NCBI RefSeq assembly: GCF_000245755.1
Contig: NZ_JH601088.1
Location: forward strand, 709,713-773,712
Direction of reading: 5' to 3'
Source: Helcococcus kunzii ATCC 51366
Lineage (GTDB): Bacteria; Bacillota; Clostridia; Tissierellales; Peptoniphilaceae
Length of the DNA: 64,000 bases
The notes beneath the pieces are model-generated. The model was not told the DNA's origin and ran no database searches. It saw only the letters and a list, made by a program, of their open reading frames with translations. Positions 45,896 through 59,398 of the stretch are shown piece by piece. The translations under genes were made by a program, and so were the position numbers. Position 1 is the stretch's first letter, and each line of letters opens with the position of its first letter.

Positions 45896-46896
45896 AATTT
45901 GCCCTTTCTAATTACTAAAAATAGAAATGATATTCCACCAATTAATTCAATTATTATAGTCACAACACCTTCAGCATAAAATACATGATTCATAATAAAA
46001 TAAGAAAAAGCTAAAATACTGTAGCTTATAAATATTGACATGATAAACAAATATTTATGGTCATATGTATTAGCAAAATGATATGTAAATAAAGCTGAAA
46101 GAAATCCTAAGAACGTTATTGGTCCAATCAATGCCGTAGAAATAGATATAAGCATTGATATTAGAAATAATATAAATAATGAAGTTCTTTTGTAATTTAA
46201 TCCTAAATTAATAGCTATATCTTTTCCTAAAGAAAAAACATTGAGTTTTTTAGAGTTAAAAAACAATAAACTTGCTGAGATTATCAAAAGTATGATTGCT
46301 ATTGGTATTGATTCGGATTTAGAATTATTTACTGATGCAAATAATCTAGCTTGTAAAATATCATATTCATTTGGACTAAGTAATCTAGACATAAATGATG
46401 AAATTGATCTTAACCCAATGCCTAATATTATTCCAATCAATAATAAAAATTGTAAATCATAATCTTTTGAAAATAATAACCAAGAATAAATCAATAAAGA
46501 AAATAACATCATTAACATAAGTTGAGTAATAAATGCAAAATTACCATTAAAATTAATTAAAGTAGTTATACCGAAAAAATATATGGTAGCTGTTTGTATA
46601 ACAGAATATAATGATTCAAAACCTAACAATGAAGGTGTAATGATACGATTATTTGTTAAACTTTGAAATGCAATTGTTGACAAACTGTGTGAAATAGAAC
46701 CTATACATATGACAATTATAACCATTAGTCTTCTTCTAATAATTGGATAAAAAGAAGGGGAGTTTGCACTTATTGGATTATTGTAAAAGATTAATAATGC
46801 TGTGAAAATAATTGAGGTAATACAAAGCAATAATATTTTCTTCCAATATGACTTATACGTTTTATTATCTACAAAAGAATCACTACTATTTCTCAT
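45892..46896 (-). CDS. Siderophore ABC transporter permease 2 (FecCD)
   Basis: This 334-residue FecCD-family permease has about nine or ten spans. Conserved features are GSISHSLSTIAFQSLTNNRIITPSLLGFESLY and IGPITFLGFLSALFTYHF near the cytoplasmic coupling region. It pairs with the next permease to form the channel. It overlaps its neighbours by a few bases on both sides, so the operon is tightly coupled. It resembles the YclO/FatC group. Confidence 0.88.
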   Translation of the reverse strand: MRNSSDSFVDNKTYKSYWKKILLLCITSIIFTALLIFYNNPISANSPSFYPIIRRRLMVIIVICIGSISHSLSTIAFQSLTNNRIITPSLLGFESLYSVIQTATIYFFGITTLINFNGNFAFITQLMLMMLFSLLIYSWLLFSKDYDLQFLLLIGIILGIGLRSISSFMSRLLSPNEYDILQARLFASVNNSKSESIPIAIILLIISASLLFFNSKKLNVFSLGKDIAINLGLNYKRTSLFILFLISMLISISTALIGPITFLGFLSALFTYHFANTYDHKYLFIMSIFISYSILAFSYFIMNHVFYAEGVVTIIIELIGGISFLFLVIRKGKL

Positions 46897-47872
46897 TTTT
46901 TAACCTCTTTTTAATAATCATAATTAGAAATACAAAAGCTCCCAATATTCCCATCACAAGTGAAACAGGTATCTCAAATGGAGAAATAACTGTTCTTGCA
47001 AGGATATCTGCAGCTAATAGTATTGACATTCCAACAAGGGTAACTAAAGGTAAATTAGTTTTTAAATTATCTCCGATAATTTTTGATAATATATTTGGCA
47101 CTATTAATCCTAAAAAAGGTATATTGCCAATAACAGATGAAACTATACCGATATTTAAAGATATTAAAATGGTTGCTATAATAATAATTTTCTCATAATT
47201 TAATCCTAAACTCTTACTGATATCTTCTCCTAAACCTGCTAATGTTATTTTATCTGCGAATATAAATAAAATAGCTGTAAAAAACACTACTATCCATAAA
47301 ATTTCATATCTGCCTGATTCAATATTAGAAAAAGAAGCAGAAAACCATACACTTATTGTTTGTCTTGCGTTAAACATTAAACTTATAAAAGTAGATATAG
47401 ATGATATGACTGCACCAAGCATAATCCCCACAATCGGTACAACTAATGAGGATTTAATTTTGATTTTTTTAATTAACATAAAAAATATTATTGTACCGAT
47501 AAATGAAAATATTATTGAAAAAAATGTTCTTTCAAATATTGTAGGTGAAGAGATGAAAATATAAGAAAACATCAAACCTAACCCAGCCCATTCTACCGTT
47601 CCTGTTGTAGTTGAATCTACCATCTTATTTCTTGTTAATATTTGCATTGTTAGTCCGCAAATTGAAATGGAAGCTCCAGTTAACATTACTGCAAGTGTTC
47701 TTGAAATACGTGAAATTCTAAAAATATACCATCCTTGATTAGAATTGTTTATGTCATATGCCCCTGTAAAAAGAGAAAAAATAGAAAGAAATATAACAAA
47801 AAATGAGCTAATAAGTAAATATTTAATTGTTTTGTTTTCTTTGATAGTTGTCGATAATCTCATATTTATCAT
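46886..47872 (-). CDS. Siderophore ABC transporter permease 1 (FecCD)
   Basis: This 328-residue FecCD-family permease carries RISRTLAVMLTGASISICGLTMQILTRN, LGEDISKSLGLNYE and IGNIPFLGLIVPNILSKIIG, the family hallmarks. About nine spans. It resembles YclN/FatD. It lies between the binding-protein gene and permease 2, the usual order for this importer type. Confidence 0.9.
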   Translation of the reverse strand: MINMRLSTTIKENKTIKYLLISSFFVIFLSIFSLFTGAYDINNSNQGWYIFRISRISRTLAVMLTGASISICGLTMQILTRNKMVDSTTTGTVEWAGLGLMFSYIFISSPTIFERTFFSIIFSFIGTIIFFMLIKKIKIKSSLVVPIVGIMLGAVISSISTFISLMFNARQTISVWFSASFSNIESGRYEILWIVVFFTAILFIFADKITLAGLGEDISKSLGLNYEKIIIIATILISLNIGIVSSVIGNIPFLGLIVPNILSKIIGDNLKTNLPLVTLVGMSILLAADILARTVISPFEIPVSLVMGILGAFVFLIMIIKKRLKNEK

Positions 47873-48432
47873 CTTTCATCTGTATAGTTATTTTAAAAAG
47901 TCTTCTAATTGGTTAAATATATTTATAAAAGTTTTAATTGACTCGTTAATATAAGTGTCGTTTGGTGTGAAATAAACTTTATTGTTTTTTATTGCATTAG
48001 TATTTTTTAGTGTATTTGATCCTTTAATAATATCTTTTGCTGGAACACTTTCTTCTTTTGAAATTGCAGCATCTCTATCAAGGACTAATAACACATCTGG
48101 ATTACTCTTTGCTATAGCCTCTACACTTATATCATCACCTTTATGATTTGATGATGCATTTTTAATTTCAAGTGCTGGTTTTAAGTTTAGAATATCAAAA
48201 ATTGGTCCCCAAACACGTCCTGTATGTGGAGCAGAATATCCAATATTTTTAGCAGAAACAATAACTCCCATAAATGTTTTATCATTTGTATTAATTGCCT
48301 TAAGTTTTTCGATACTTTCGTTTAATTGATTTATTAATGCGTTAGCTTCTTTTTCTTTATTAAAAATTTTACCAAGAGTTTCAGTGTGACTTATTAACCC
48401 GTCAATCAAATTTTTTGAATCTTTTTCTTCTA

Positions 48433-48482
48433 AATTAATATTGATATCAATTAACTTAATTAATATTGATATCAATTAACTT
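48433..48482. repeat. 25-bp perfect tandem duplication inside the binding-protein gene
   Basis: Copies at 48433-48457 and 48458-48482 are identical. As 25 is not a multiple of 3, the duplication shifts the frame. The unit contains TTGATATCAA, a perfect palindrome. Confidence 0.95.
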
Positions 48483-48871
48483 AGCTTTTGGTAATAATTC
48501 CTTAATTGCATCATAGTGTTGTGCAAATCTTTGACCAATAATTACAATATCGGGTTGTACAGAAGCTAAAGTTTCGAATTTTGGTTCTTTATGATTTCCG
48601 ATATTTGCAATGCTTTCATCATTTTTTAATGGATTATCAGCAGGAATGAGATTTTTAGGTGCTGCACTTATTTTAACTTTCCAATCTGCTATTATAGCAA
48701 AGGCTCTACTGTCAAGTACTGCAATAGATTTAGCATTTTTAGGAATTTTTTGCTCGCCTCTATTGTCTGTTATAGTGATTGTTTCAACTTTGTTTTTATC
48801 TTCTGCTTTTTGGGTATTTGTCTTATTACTACATCCTATGATTAATATTGATATTATTAGTAAAATACCTA

Positions 48872-48890
48872 TTTTTTTTTTTTTTTTTTT
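48872..48890 (-). repeat. A19 homopolymer directly after the start codon of the binding-protein gene
   Basis: On the coding strand ATG is followed by 19 A, giving six Lys codons and then ATA. A run of this length is prone to slippage, and a change of one base would abolish translation. As printed, the frame is open. Confidence 0.9.
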
Positions 48891-48921
48891 CATATGTTTC
48901 CTTTCATAAATGAGATTTACT

Positions 48922-48955
48922 AGTATAAAATTTTGATAATATTGTCGACAAAATT
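48922..48955 (-). promoter_or_regulatory. Promoter and possible metalloregulator site of the siderophore operon
   Basis: On the minus strand TTGTCG (48946-48951), an 18-bp spacer and TATACT (48922-48927) form a promoter. An inverted repeat AATTTTG / CAAAATT (48929-48935 and 48949-48955) spans -35 to -10, and TTGTCGACAA is itself a palindrome. This fits an iron-responsive repressor, but the site is not a clear Fur or DtxR consensus. Confidence 0.55.
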
Positions 48956-49236
48956 GAGTATAAATAATTGAAAAAAATATGTCAATGAAATAGAAACTTA
49001 ATTCATACTAATTTAGTCAAGATTAAAATGAAACGCTAAAAAACAATAGTTACATGAGATTTGATAATGTGACAATAACGTAACAAATATTTTTATTTTA
49101 AATTAGAAAATAATACTATATAATTATATTCATAATATATTTTATGAAAAATTATATATGTTAAAATTTATGATAAAATGAAATTATAAAGATATTAAAA
49201 TTAAATTTGAAAAGAAAATAGATTTATGAGGTGAAG

Positions 49237-50034
49237 ATGAAGAAATTATGGGGATATATCTCGTTAGGATTTGCAAAAATGGTAGATGCAATAATAAAGG
49301 GATTGGTTGTTACTTTTGAATTTATAACTAATCTAAGTGAACAAGCAAAGGCTCTTTTGTTACCAATATTTATGATGGTAATTGTGTCAATGTTTATTTT
49401 TCCTTTATTATTGTTATTCATATTTACAGGTCCAGGGATAATATTACTTCTTGTTTTACTATTACCTATAATAATTTCCATGTTAGGTAAAGGTAGTTTA
49501 AGAAAATTATATCAATGGCAATATGCAACAAACAAATTTTTATATGCATATGCTAATGACATGATAAATGATACAAATAATAGAAGACCATATTCTGTAT
49601 ACAAACAAGAATATATTGATGAATTAAATAGAAAATTTGAAGAACAAAGAAGAAGAGAAGAAGAAGCAAGAAGAAGACGACAACAAGCTGAAAATGAAAG
49701 ATGGGAAAGAATCTTTGAAGAATATTTTAATTCTTTCGGAGGTGGTGCATATACTGGTGGAAGTTATGATGGAAGAAACACAGGAGGATATCAAAATCCT
49801 GGAGGATATAATCCATTTTCACAATTCAAATCCCAATACGAGCAAGCTTGTGATGTTTTAGGAGTTTCATATAATGCTGAATATTCAGAAATTAAGTCAT
49901 CATATAGAAAATTAGCAAAAAAATATCATCCAGATTTAAGTAAAGAAAATAATGCGGAAGAAATGTTTAAAAAAGTAAATAATGCATTTGAATTCTTATC
50001 TGAAGAAAATGTAAGACGTTATAAAAATATGTAA
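49237..50034 (+). CDS. Membrane-anchored J-domain protein
   Basis: I start at ATG 49237 behind GAGGTG (GTG 49231 is the alternative). The ~265-residue protein has a hydrophobic region with two spans (about 32-55 and 64-86), a charged coiled-coil stretch rich in Arg and Glu (EEQRRREEEARRRRQQAE), a Gly/Tyr-rich linker (FGGGAYTGGSYDGRNTGGYQ) and a C-terminal J domain (about 200-263) with the HPD motif in KLAKKYHPDLSKEN. Having the J domain at the C terminus with the linker ahead of it reverses the DnaJ order. It should recruit DnaK to the membrane; the client is unknown. Confidence 0.85.
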   Translation: MKKLWGYISLGFAKMVDAIIKGLVVTFEFITNLSEQAKALLLPIFMMVIVSMFIFPLLLLFIFTGPGIILLLVLLLPIIISMLGKGSLRKLYQWQYATNKFLYAYANDMINDTNNRRPYSVYKQEYIDELNRKFEEQRRREEEARRRRQQAENERWERIFEEYFNSFGGGAYTGGSYDGRNTGGYQNPGGYNPFSQFKSQYEQACDVLGVSYNAEYSEIKSSYRKLAKKYHPDLSKENNAEEMFKKVNNAFEFLSEENVRRYKNM

Positions 50035-50045
50035 AGAGGTATGAA

Positions 50046-51002
50046 ATGACAAATAAAAATAATAATTTAAAAGAAATCTATCTAGCAGGAGGATGCTTCT
50101 GGGGGACACAAGCATATTTTGATCAAATAGATGGTGTAGTTGAAACTGAAGTAGGATATGCTAATGGAGTTATTGAAAATCCAACTTATGAACAAGTTTG
50201 TACAGGATCTACTGGATTTGCGGAAACAACTAAAATTATCTATGATGCAGATAAAATAAATTTATATCAAATTTTAGAACAATATTTTAGAACCATTGAT
50301 CCAACTTCATTAAACAAACAAGGTGGAGACGTAGGTACACAATATAGAACAGGAATTTATACATTAAATAGTAAAGATAGACAATCAGTTAGAGAATTTT
50401 TTGAATTAGTTAAAAATAATTACAATAAAGAAATAGTAGTTGAAAATAAAATTTTAGAAAATTATTATCCAGCAGAAGAATATCATCAAAAATATCTGCA
50501 AAAAAATCCTGGTGGATATTGTCATGTAGATCTTTCTTTAGCGAAAGAAGATTCACAATTACAAAAATATACTAAACCAGATGAAGAAACATTAAAACAA
50601 AACTTAACTAAAACACAATTTGAAGTAACTCAAAATGCGGATACTGAAATGCCTTTTTCAAGTGAATATGATACGCACTATGAAAAAGGAATTTATGTTG
50701 ATATCGTAACAAAACAACCTTTATTTGCGTCAACTGACAAATTTGACGCGGGATGTGGATGGCCATCTTTTAGTAAACCAATCGATAATTCATTAAATTA
50801 CTTTGAAGATAATAAATTGAGCAGAAAAAGAATTGAAGTAAAAAGCAAATCTGGTGATACTCATTTAGGTCATGTATTTAATGATGGACCAAAAGAATTA
50901 GGTGGTTTAAGATATTGTATAAATGGAGCAAGCTTAGAATTTATTCCGTATGAAGAAATGGATGAAAGAGGATATTCAGAATATAAAAAACTTGTGGAGT
51001 AA
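50046..51002 (+). CDS. msrAB: Fused methionine sulfoxide reductase MsrA-MsrB
   Basis: This 318-residue protein joins MsrA (about 8-165: GGCFWGTQAYF with the catalytic Cys, GYANGVIENPTYEQVCTGSTGFAE, EYHQKYLQKNPGGYCH) to MsrB (about 180-310: YDTHYEKGIYVDI, FDAGCGWPSFSKPI, GDTHLGHVFNDGP, GGLRYCINGASLEFIP). MsrA reduces the S and MsrB the R sulfoxide of methionine. The MsrB catalytic Cys is in RYCING. The CxxC zinc pairs of many MsrBs are not seen. No signal peptide, so cytosolic. Confidence 0.96.
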   Translation: MTNKNNNLKEIYLAGGCFWGTQAYFDQIDGVVETEVGYANGVIENPTYEQVCTGSTGFAETTKIIYDADKINLYQILEQYFRTIDPTSLNKQGGDVGTQYRTGIYTLNSKDRQSVREFFELVKNNYNKEIVVENKILENYYPAEEYHQKYLQKNPGGYCHVDLSLAKEDSQLQKYTKPDEETLKQNLTKTQFEVTQNADTEMPFSSEYDTHYEKGIYVDIVTKQPLFASTDKFDAGCGWPSFSKPIDNSLNYFEDNKLSRKRIEVKSKSGDTHLGHVFNDGPKELGGLRYCINGASLEFIPYEEMDERGYSEYKKLVE

Positions 51003-51005
51003 AAA

Positions 51006-52151
51006 ATGTCACAAAGAAGACGCATTAAAAATGTTGATAAAATAAATAAAATAAGAGAAAAAAGAAGAAAAGACAGGATAAAAAATAATAAGTCTTCTTT
51101 ATATAATAGAAATTTAAACGTAAATAAAAGAAAAAGAGTTCGTAAAAAAAAGAATGTTCCATTAAGAATAACTTTTTTATTATTGGTAGTAATTTTATTA
51201 TTTTTTGGAGTTTATAAATTAATATCTGTGTTATTTTTACAAAAAAGAGCTAATTATGGACAAATAAGGTCATATTATGCAACAAGTGAATATGATAAAT
51301 CCTTTAAGGAATATAATAAAAATCTATACTATGATAATTTTAAAAAAGAAAATGGCGTATATGTAGCAAATAAATCTTCAAACCCAAATATAATTAATAT
51401 TGTAAAAAACAATTATGAAGATATACTTTTTGAAGAATTAAACAAATATCTAAACGAAAAATCTATTAAGCAGAAAGATTTTTCTATATATTTAGAAAAA
51501 GATGGAAAAGAGTTACTTTCTATAAATGAAGATGTTAAATATGAAAATTATGATATTAAGGATTTTATTAATTTATTGTTAGTAAAGCATGGAATAGAAA
51601 ATAATATCTTCAAAATCAATGATGAAGTAACTATTTATAAGAGTGATTTAGCACCAAGTAACATTTATAGTTCTAAAAATATAGGTGATAAAGTAAAAGT
51701 AGATAGGATATTAAACGATGCCTATTCAAAAGGCGATAGAATATCAAAAAATATTATTAATAGGATATTAGTAGAAAACAAGATAAATGAATCCAATACA
51801 TTAAATATTGTATTGAAGAATAGTGATTTTAAAAAATATTCTGTTAAAGATATTGCTAAACTGATTAATGTGCAAGATAAAGGTAGTACAACCATAAATT
51901 CGGTATTTGATTCTCTCTTTAAAGAAGAAAATACTTTATTTTTAAGTTCAATATATAGTCCTTCGGGAAATAAAAACATACATCAAGATAAAAAGGAATA
52001 TAAATATGACGCTGGTATTGTAAATACTTCAAATAAATATATTTTTTCTATATATTCAGAAAAGTTAACTACAGAACAAATTAATGATATAGGTGATCTA
52101 CTTAATAGAAAGATAGAAGAAATAGAATCTATAAAGAAAATACATGAGTAA
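51006..52151 (+). CDS. Membrane-anchored protein, possibly a degenerate class A beta-lactamase fold
   Basis: This 381-residue protein opens with a very basic cytosolic tail (about 1-50, RRKDRIKNNK, NKRKRVRKKK), then one membrane helix (about 53-75) and an extracellular domain. The outer part (about 155-375) has the flow of a beta-lactamase-like domain (LSINEDVKYENYDIKDFINLLLVKHGIE, SKGDRISKNIINRIL, YDAGIVNTSNKYIFSIYSE), but the SxxK serine appears replaced (YDIK), so it may not be catalytic. Family assignment is tentative. It starts 3 bp after msrAB, and a terminator follows. Confidence 0.6.
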   Translation: MSQRRRIKNVDKINKIREKRRKDRIKNNKSSLYNRNLNVNKRKRVRKKKNVPLRITFLLLVVILLFFGVYKLISVLFLQKRANYGQIRSYYATSEYDKSFKEYNKNLYYDNFKKENGVYVANKSSNPNIINIVKNNYEDILFEELNKYLNEKSIKQKDFSIYLEKDGKELLSINEDVKYENYDIKDFINLLLVKHGIENNIFKINDEVTIYKSDLAPSNIYSSKNIGDKVKVDRILNDAYSKGDRISKNIINRILVENKINESNTLNIVLKNSDFKKYSVKDIAKLINVQDKGSTTINSVFDSLFKEENTLFLSSIYSPSGNKNIHQDKKEYKYDAGIVNTSNKYIFSIYSEKLTTEQINDIGDLLNRKIEEIESIKKIHE

Positions 52152-52154
52152 GCC

Positions 52155-52198
52155 AAAAGCTATTATGATTAACTACGTGTTAAAATAATAGCTTTTTT
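52155..52198 (+). terminator. Terminator after the msrAB gene pair
   Basis: AAAAGCTATTAT (52155-52166) pairs with ATAATAGCTTTT (52185-52196), running into six T. Confidence 0.88.
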
Positions 52199-52352
52199 CT
52201 ATATATAGAAATATTTAATTCGAAAAAATCTAAAAATTTTCTAAAAAATAAGATTTATTTTTAAATTTTTTATCAATAATCAGTGAAATTTGCGTTTAAA
52301 ACACCCCATAAAAGCCTAAAAATAGCAAAAAGTAAAAAAAATCAAAAAAAAT

Positions 52353-52384
52353 TTGACAAAGTATATATATCTTGCTAATATAAT
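52353..52384 (+). promoter_or_regulatory. rRNA promoter P1
   Basis: TTGACA (52353-52358), 17-bp spacer, TAATAT (52376-52381) overlapping TATAAT three bases on. Same layout as P2, about 102 bp upstream of it. Confidence 0.85.
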
Positions 52385-52454
52385 AGAGCACCACAAATTG
52401 AGTGAAGCGAAAAAATATTGAAAAAAATATTTTGAAAAAAAAATAAAAAAAAGC

Positions 52455-52486
52455 TTGACAAAATAAAATGATGGTGTTAATATAAT
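52455..52486 (+). promoter_or_regulatory. rRNA promoter P2
   Basis: TTGACA (52455-52460), 17-bp spacer, TAATATAAT (52478-52486). Tandem promoters are usual for rRNA operons. Confidence 0.85.
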
Positions 52487-52546
52487 AAAGTCGCATCGAG
52501 AGAGACTCTTGAGAGACTTAAAAAAATAAAGAACCTAAACAAGTAA

Positions 52547-52564
52547 ATAACGTCAATAACTTTT
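52547..52564 (+). other. Upstream strand of the pre-16S processing stem
   Basis: ATAACGTCAATAACTTTT is complementary to AAAAGTGTTGACGTTAT at 54198-54214, past the 16S 3' end (one bulge). The pair would close the pre-16S loop for RNase III. Confidence 0.75.
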
Positions 52565-52600
52565 GAGTAATAATTTCAAAAAATAAGCTAGATCAAACTT

Positions 52601-54136
<1,536 letters not shown>

Positions 54137-54197
54137 AAAAGTTAAATGGAGAAATTAAGTATTCATTAACTATAAAAAAAGAGAAATTACGATTCAG

Positions 54198-54214
54198 AAA
54201 AGTGTTGACGTTAT
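54198..54214 (+). other. Downstream strand of the pre-16S processing stem
   Basis: This pairs with 52547-52564 upstream of 16S. The stem lies between the 16S 3' end and tRNA-Ala. Confidence 0.75.
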
Positions 54215-54263
54215 GTTTAGGAAAATTTAATATTTAGTCTGGTTATATACCAGATTTCTTTAT

Positions 54264-54339
54264 GGGGGTATAGCTCAGCTGGGAGAGCGCCTGCCTTGCA
54301 CGCAGGAGGCCAGGAGTTCGAATCTCCTTACCTCCACCA
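54264..54339 (+). tRNA. tRNA-Ala (TGC)
   Basis: A full cloverleaf in the 16S-23S spacer: acceptor GGGGGTA with TACCTCC, anticodon loop CTTGCAC with anticodon TGC, T-loop GTTCGAATC, encoded CCA. A tRNA-Ala here is common; the frequent second spacer tRNA-Ile is absent. Confidence 0.97.
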
Positions 54340-54355
54340 TTTGAACCTTAAACAA

Positions 54356-54375
54356 TTAAATAGTAATAAATATTT

Positions 54376-54377
<2 letters not shown>
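54356..54377 (+). other. Upstream strand of the pre-23S processing stem
   Basis: AATAGTAATAAATATTTCTGG pairs, with one bulge, with the sequence around 57424-57445 beyond the 23S 3' end. Confidence 0.75.
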
Positions 54378-57427
<3,050 letters not shown>

Positions 57428-57495
57428 AAATATTTCTTTACTATTATGTGACATATAGCAATAGTTAAGTCACGAAAAATTGTTTAGAGTTTAAT

Positions 57496-57611
57496 ATGTG
57501 GTGACAATAGCGAAGGGGATACACCTGTATCCATCTCGAACACAGAAGTTAAGCCCTTCATCGCTGATGGTACTTGGCTGGTAACGGCTTGGGAGAGTAG
57601 GTAGTCGCCAA
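57496..57611 (+). rRNA. rrf: 5S ribosomal RNA
   Basis: About 116 nt from TGTGGTGACAATAGC to GTAGTCGCCAAA, with the conserved CCATCTCGAACACAGAAGTTAAG. Third rRNA gene of the operon. End positions are estimated. Confidence 0.95.
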
Positions 57612-57620
57612 ATAGTTTTG

Positions 57621-57648
57621 AAAGCATACTTATGTATGCTTTTTTTTT
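57621..57648 (+). terminator. Terminator of the rRNA operon
   Basis: AAAGCATAC (57621-57629), TTAT loop, GTATGCTTT (57634-57642), then a T-run. Confidence 0.95.
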
Positions 57649-57679
57649 ATAAAATTTTTATTTATATACGGTAATGCTA

Positions 57680-57688
57680 TGTTATAAT
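57680..57688 (+). promoter_or_regulatory. Extended -10 promoter of hpt
   Basis: TGTTATAAT, 34 nt ahead of the hpt start; no clear -35. Confidence 0.6.
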
Positions 57689-57722
57689 TTATATGATGGA
57701 ATTAAATTTATAGGAGTGATAA

Positions 57723-58259
57723 ATGTATAACGATATTAAAGAAATCTTGATTACAGAAGAACAAATACAAACTAGAGTAAAAGAAATGGGTAAACAGATC
57801 TATGATGATTATCAAAATTCTAATTTACTAATGGTTGGAGTATTAAAGGGAGTGGTACCATTTTTTGCTGATTTAATGAGATCAATTGATATGCAAATTA
57901 ATATAGATTTTATGTCAGTATCAAGCTATGGACAAAATTCTAGTTCTACTGGAGAGGTTAGAATACTTAAGGATTTAGATTATAGCGTAATAGATAAGGA
58001 TGTATTAATCATTGAAGATATTATTGATTCTGGGTATACTTTGAACTATTTAAAGAAACTTTTTTTAGAAAGAGGTGCAAAATCTGTACGTATTTGTGCT
58101 TTTTTAGATAAAGTTGATAATAGAGAAGTAGATGTTGAAGTTGAATATATCGGCTATGAATTACCTAATGAATTTATTATTGGATATGGTTTAGATTATG
58201 CTGAAAAATATAGAAACTTACCATTTGTAGCTAGCTTGAAAGAAGAAGTATATAGTTAA
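57723..58259 (+). CDS. hpt: Hypoxanthine phosphoribosyltransferase
   Basis: This 178-residue type I phosphoribosyltransferase makes IMP or GMP from hypoxanthine or guanine and PRPP. Motifs: MVGVLKGVVPFFADLMR, FMSVSSYG (flexible loop SY), the PRPP motif VLIIEDIIDSGYTL (about 97-110) and IGYELPNEFIIGYGLDYAEKYRNLP near the C terminus. Length matches the family. A GGAG site precedes the ATG. Confidence 0.96.
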   Translation: MYNDIKEILITEEQIQTRVKEMGKQIYDDYQNSNLLMVGVLKGVVPFFADLMRSIDMQINIDFMSVSSYGQNSSSTGEVRILKDLDYSVIDKDVLIIEDIIDSGYTLNYLKKLFLERGAKSVRICAFLDKVDNREVDVEVEYIGYELPNEFIIGYGLDYAEKYRNLPFVASLKEEVYS

Positions 58260-58355
58260 TAGAAGTTTGATGATACCACAAGAAAAGTTTAAATTATTAA
58301 AGATTAAAGATAATATGCGGTTTGCATTTCTGTATACCGTATTAAAAGGAAAATT

Positions 58356-59351
58356 ATGAGAAAATATATTATTAAGATTTTAAATGGAATGGCACTTGGT
58401 TTATTCTCATCACTAATTATAGGTTTGATTATTAAACAGGTTGGTATTTTAGCCAATGTTGATTTTTTAATTTCAATTGGTAGTATTGCTCAGTTATTTA
58501 TGGGGGCAGCGATTGGTGTTGGGGTTGCTTATAGTTTAGATGCAAAGTCATTGGTTTTGATTTCTGCTGTTGTTGCAGGTTCACTAGGTGCTGGTAGTAT
58601 TAGATTTGTTGATGGAAAAGCTTTATTGCAGATAGGTGAACCAGTTGGTGCACTTTTTTCATCATGGATAAGTGTGGAAATAGGCAATAGGATTATTGGT
58701 AAAACAAAAGTTGATATTGTTATTATACCTTTTATAGTAATTATAATCGGTGGATTAGTAGGAAACACTGTTAGCCCATATATTGCTACATTTATGAATG
58801 GAATAGGTAAAATCATTAATTTCGCAACTGAACAACAACCAATTGTTATGGGAATTATTATATCTACAGTTATGGGAATTGCTTTAACAATGCCAATTAG
58901 TTCTGCAGCTATTGGTATTGCCCTTAATTTAAATGGCTTAGCTGCTGGAGCAGCTTTAGTAGGATGTTGTTGTCATATGGTTGGGTTTGCAGTTTCTTCA
59001 TATAGAGAAAATAAATTTGGAGGATTGATATCTCAAGGGATTGGTACATCAATGATTCAAATTTCTAATATTATTAAAAATCCTAGGATTATGCTACCTC
59101 CTGTTTTCTCAAGTATAATATTAGGACCAATAGCTACAACTATATTTCAAATTAAATCAAGCCCAATTGGATCAGGAATGGGAACAAGCGGACTTGTTGG
59201 AATAATTTCCACATATGAAGTTATGAGAAAAGATAGTTTATTACAAATTATTTTAATATGTGTTATTTTACCAAGTATATTATCATTAATTTTTTCTGAA
59301 TATATGAGAAAAAAATCATATATTAAATCTGGAGATATGAAGCTAAATTAA
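58356..59351 (+). CDS. Putative PTS EIIC_2-type membrane transporter
   Basis: This 331-residue protein has about ten membrane spans and resembles the PTS_EIIC_2 family: GAAIGVGVAYSLDAKSLVLIS, EQQPIVMGIIISTVMGIALTMPISSAAIGIALNL and SSPIGSGMGTSGLVG. These proteins occur alone, without EIIA or EIIB domains, and their substrates are unknown. The gene stands alone 96 bp after hpt; the leader contains an imperfect hairpin (AATATGCGGT with ACCGTATT) of uncertain meaning. Transport is inferred from the fold only. Confidence 0.75.
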   Translation: MRKYIIKILNGMALGLFSSLIIGLIIKQVGILANVDFLISIGSIAQLFMGAAIGVGVAYSLDAKSLVLISAVVAGSLGAGSIRFVDGKALLQIGEPVGALFSSWISVEIGNRIIGKTKVDIVIIPFIVIIIGGLVGNTVSPYIATFMNGIGKIINFATEQQPIVMGIIISTVMGIALTMPISSAAIGIALNLNGLAAGAALVGCCCHMVGFAVSSYRENKFGGLISQGIGTSMIQISNIIKNPRIMLPPVFSSIILGPIATTIFQIKSSPIGSGMGTSGLVGIISTYEVMRKDSLLQIILICVILPSILSLIFSEYMRKKSYIKSGDMKLN

Positions 59352-59398
59352 TTTAAAATAGTTAATTTTATGATATAATTTTAGGGTTAGGAGATAGT

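Larger units (their letters stand above)
47888..48893 (-). pseudogene. Siderophore-binding lipoprotein gene, frame-disrupted by a 25-bp tandem duplication
   Basis: The 5' part (48893 to 48456, 145 codons) has a lipoprotein signal ending LIIGCSN and a FecB-like domain (TITDNRGEQKIPKNAKSIAVLD, ETLASVQPDIVIIGQRFAQHY). The 3' part (48475 to 47888) continues the same fold in another frame (GVIVSAKNIGYSAPHTGRVWGPIFDIL, NPDVLLVLDRDA). Both parts contain KLIDININ, encoded by a 25-bp sequence present twice at the junction; removing one copy restores an uninterrupted protein of about 325 residues. It should capture ferric siderophore outside the cell (YclQ/FatB type). The rest of the operon is intact, so the break may be recent, reversible or a sequencing artefact. 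Confidence 0.85.
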
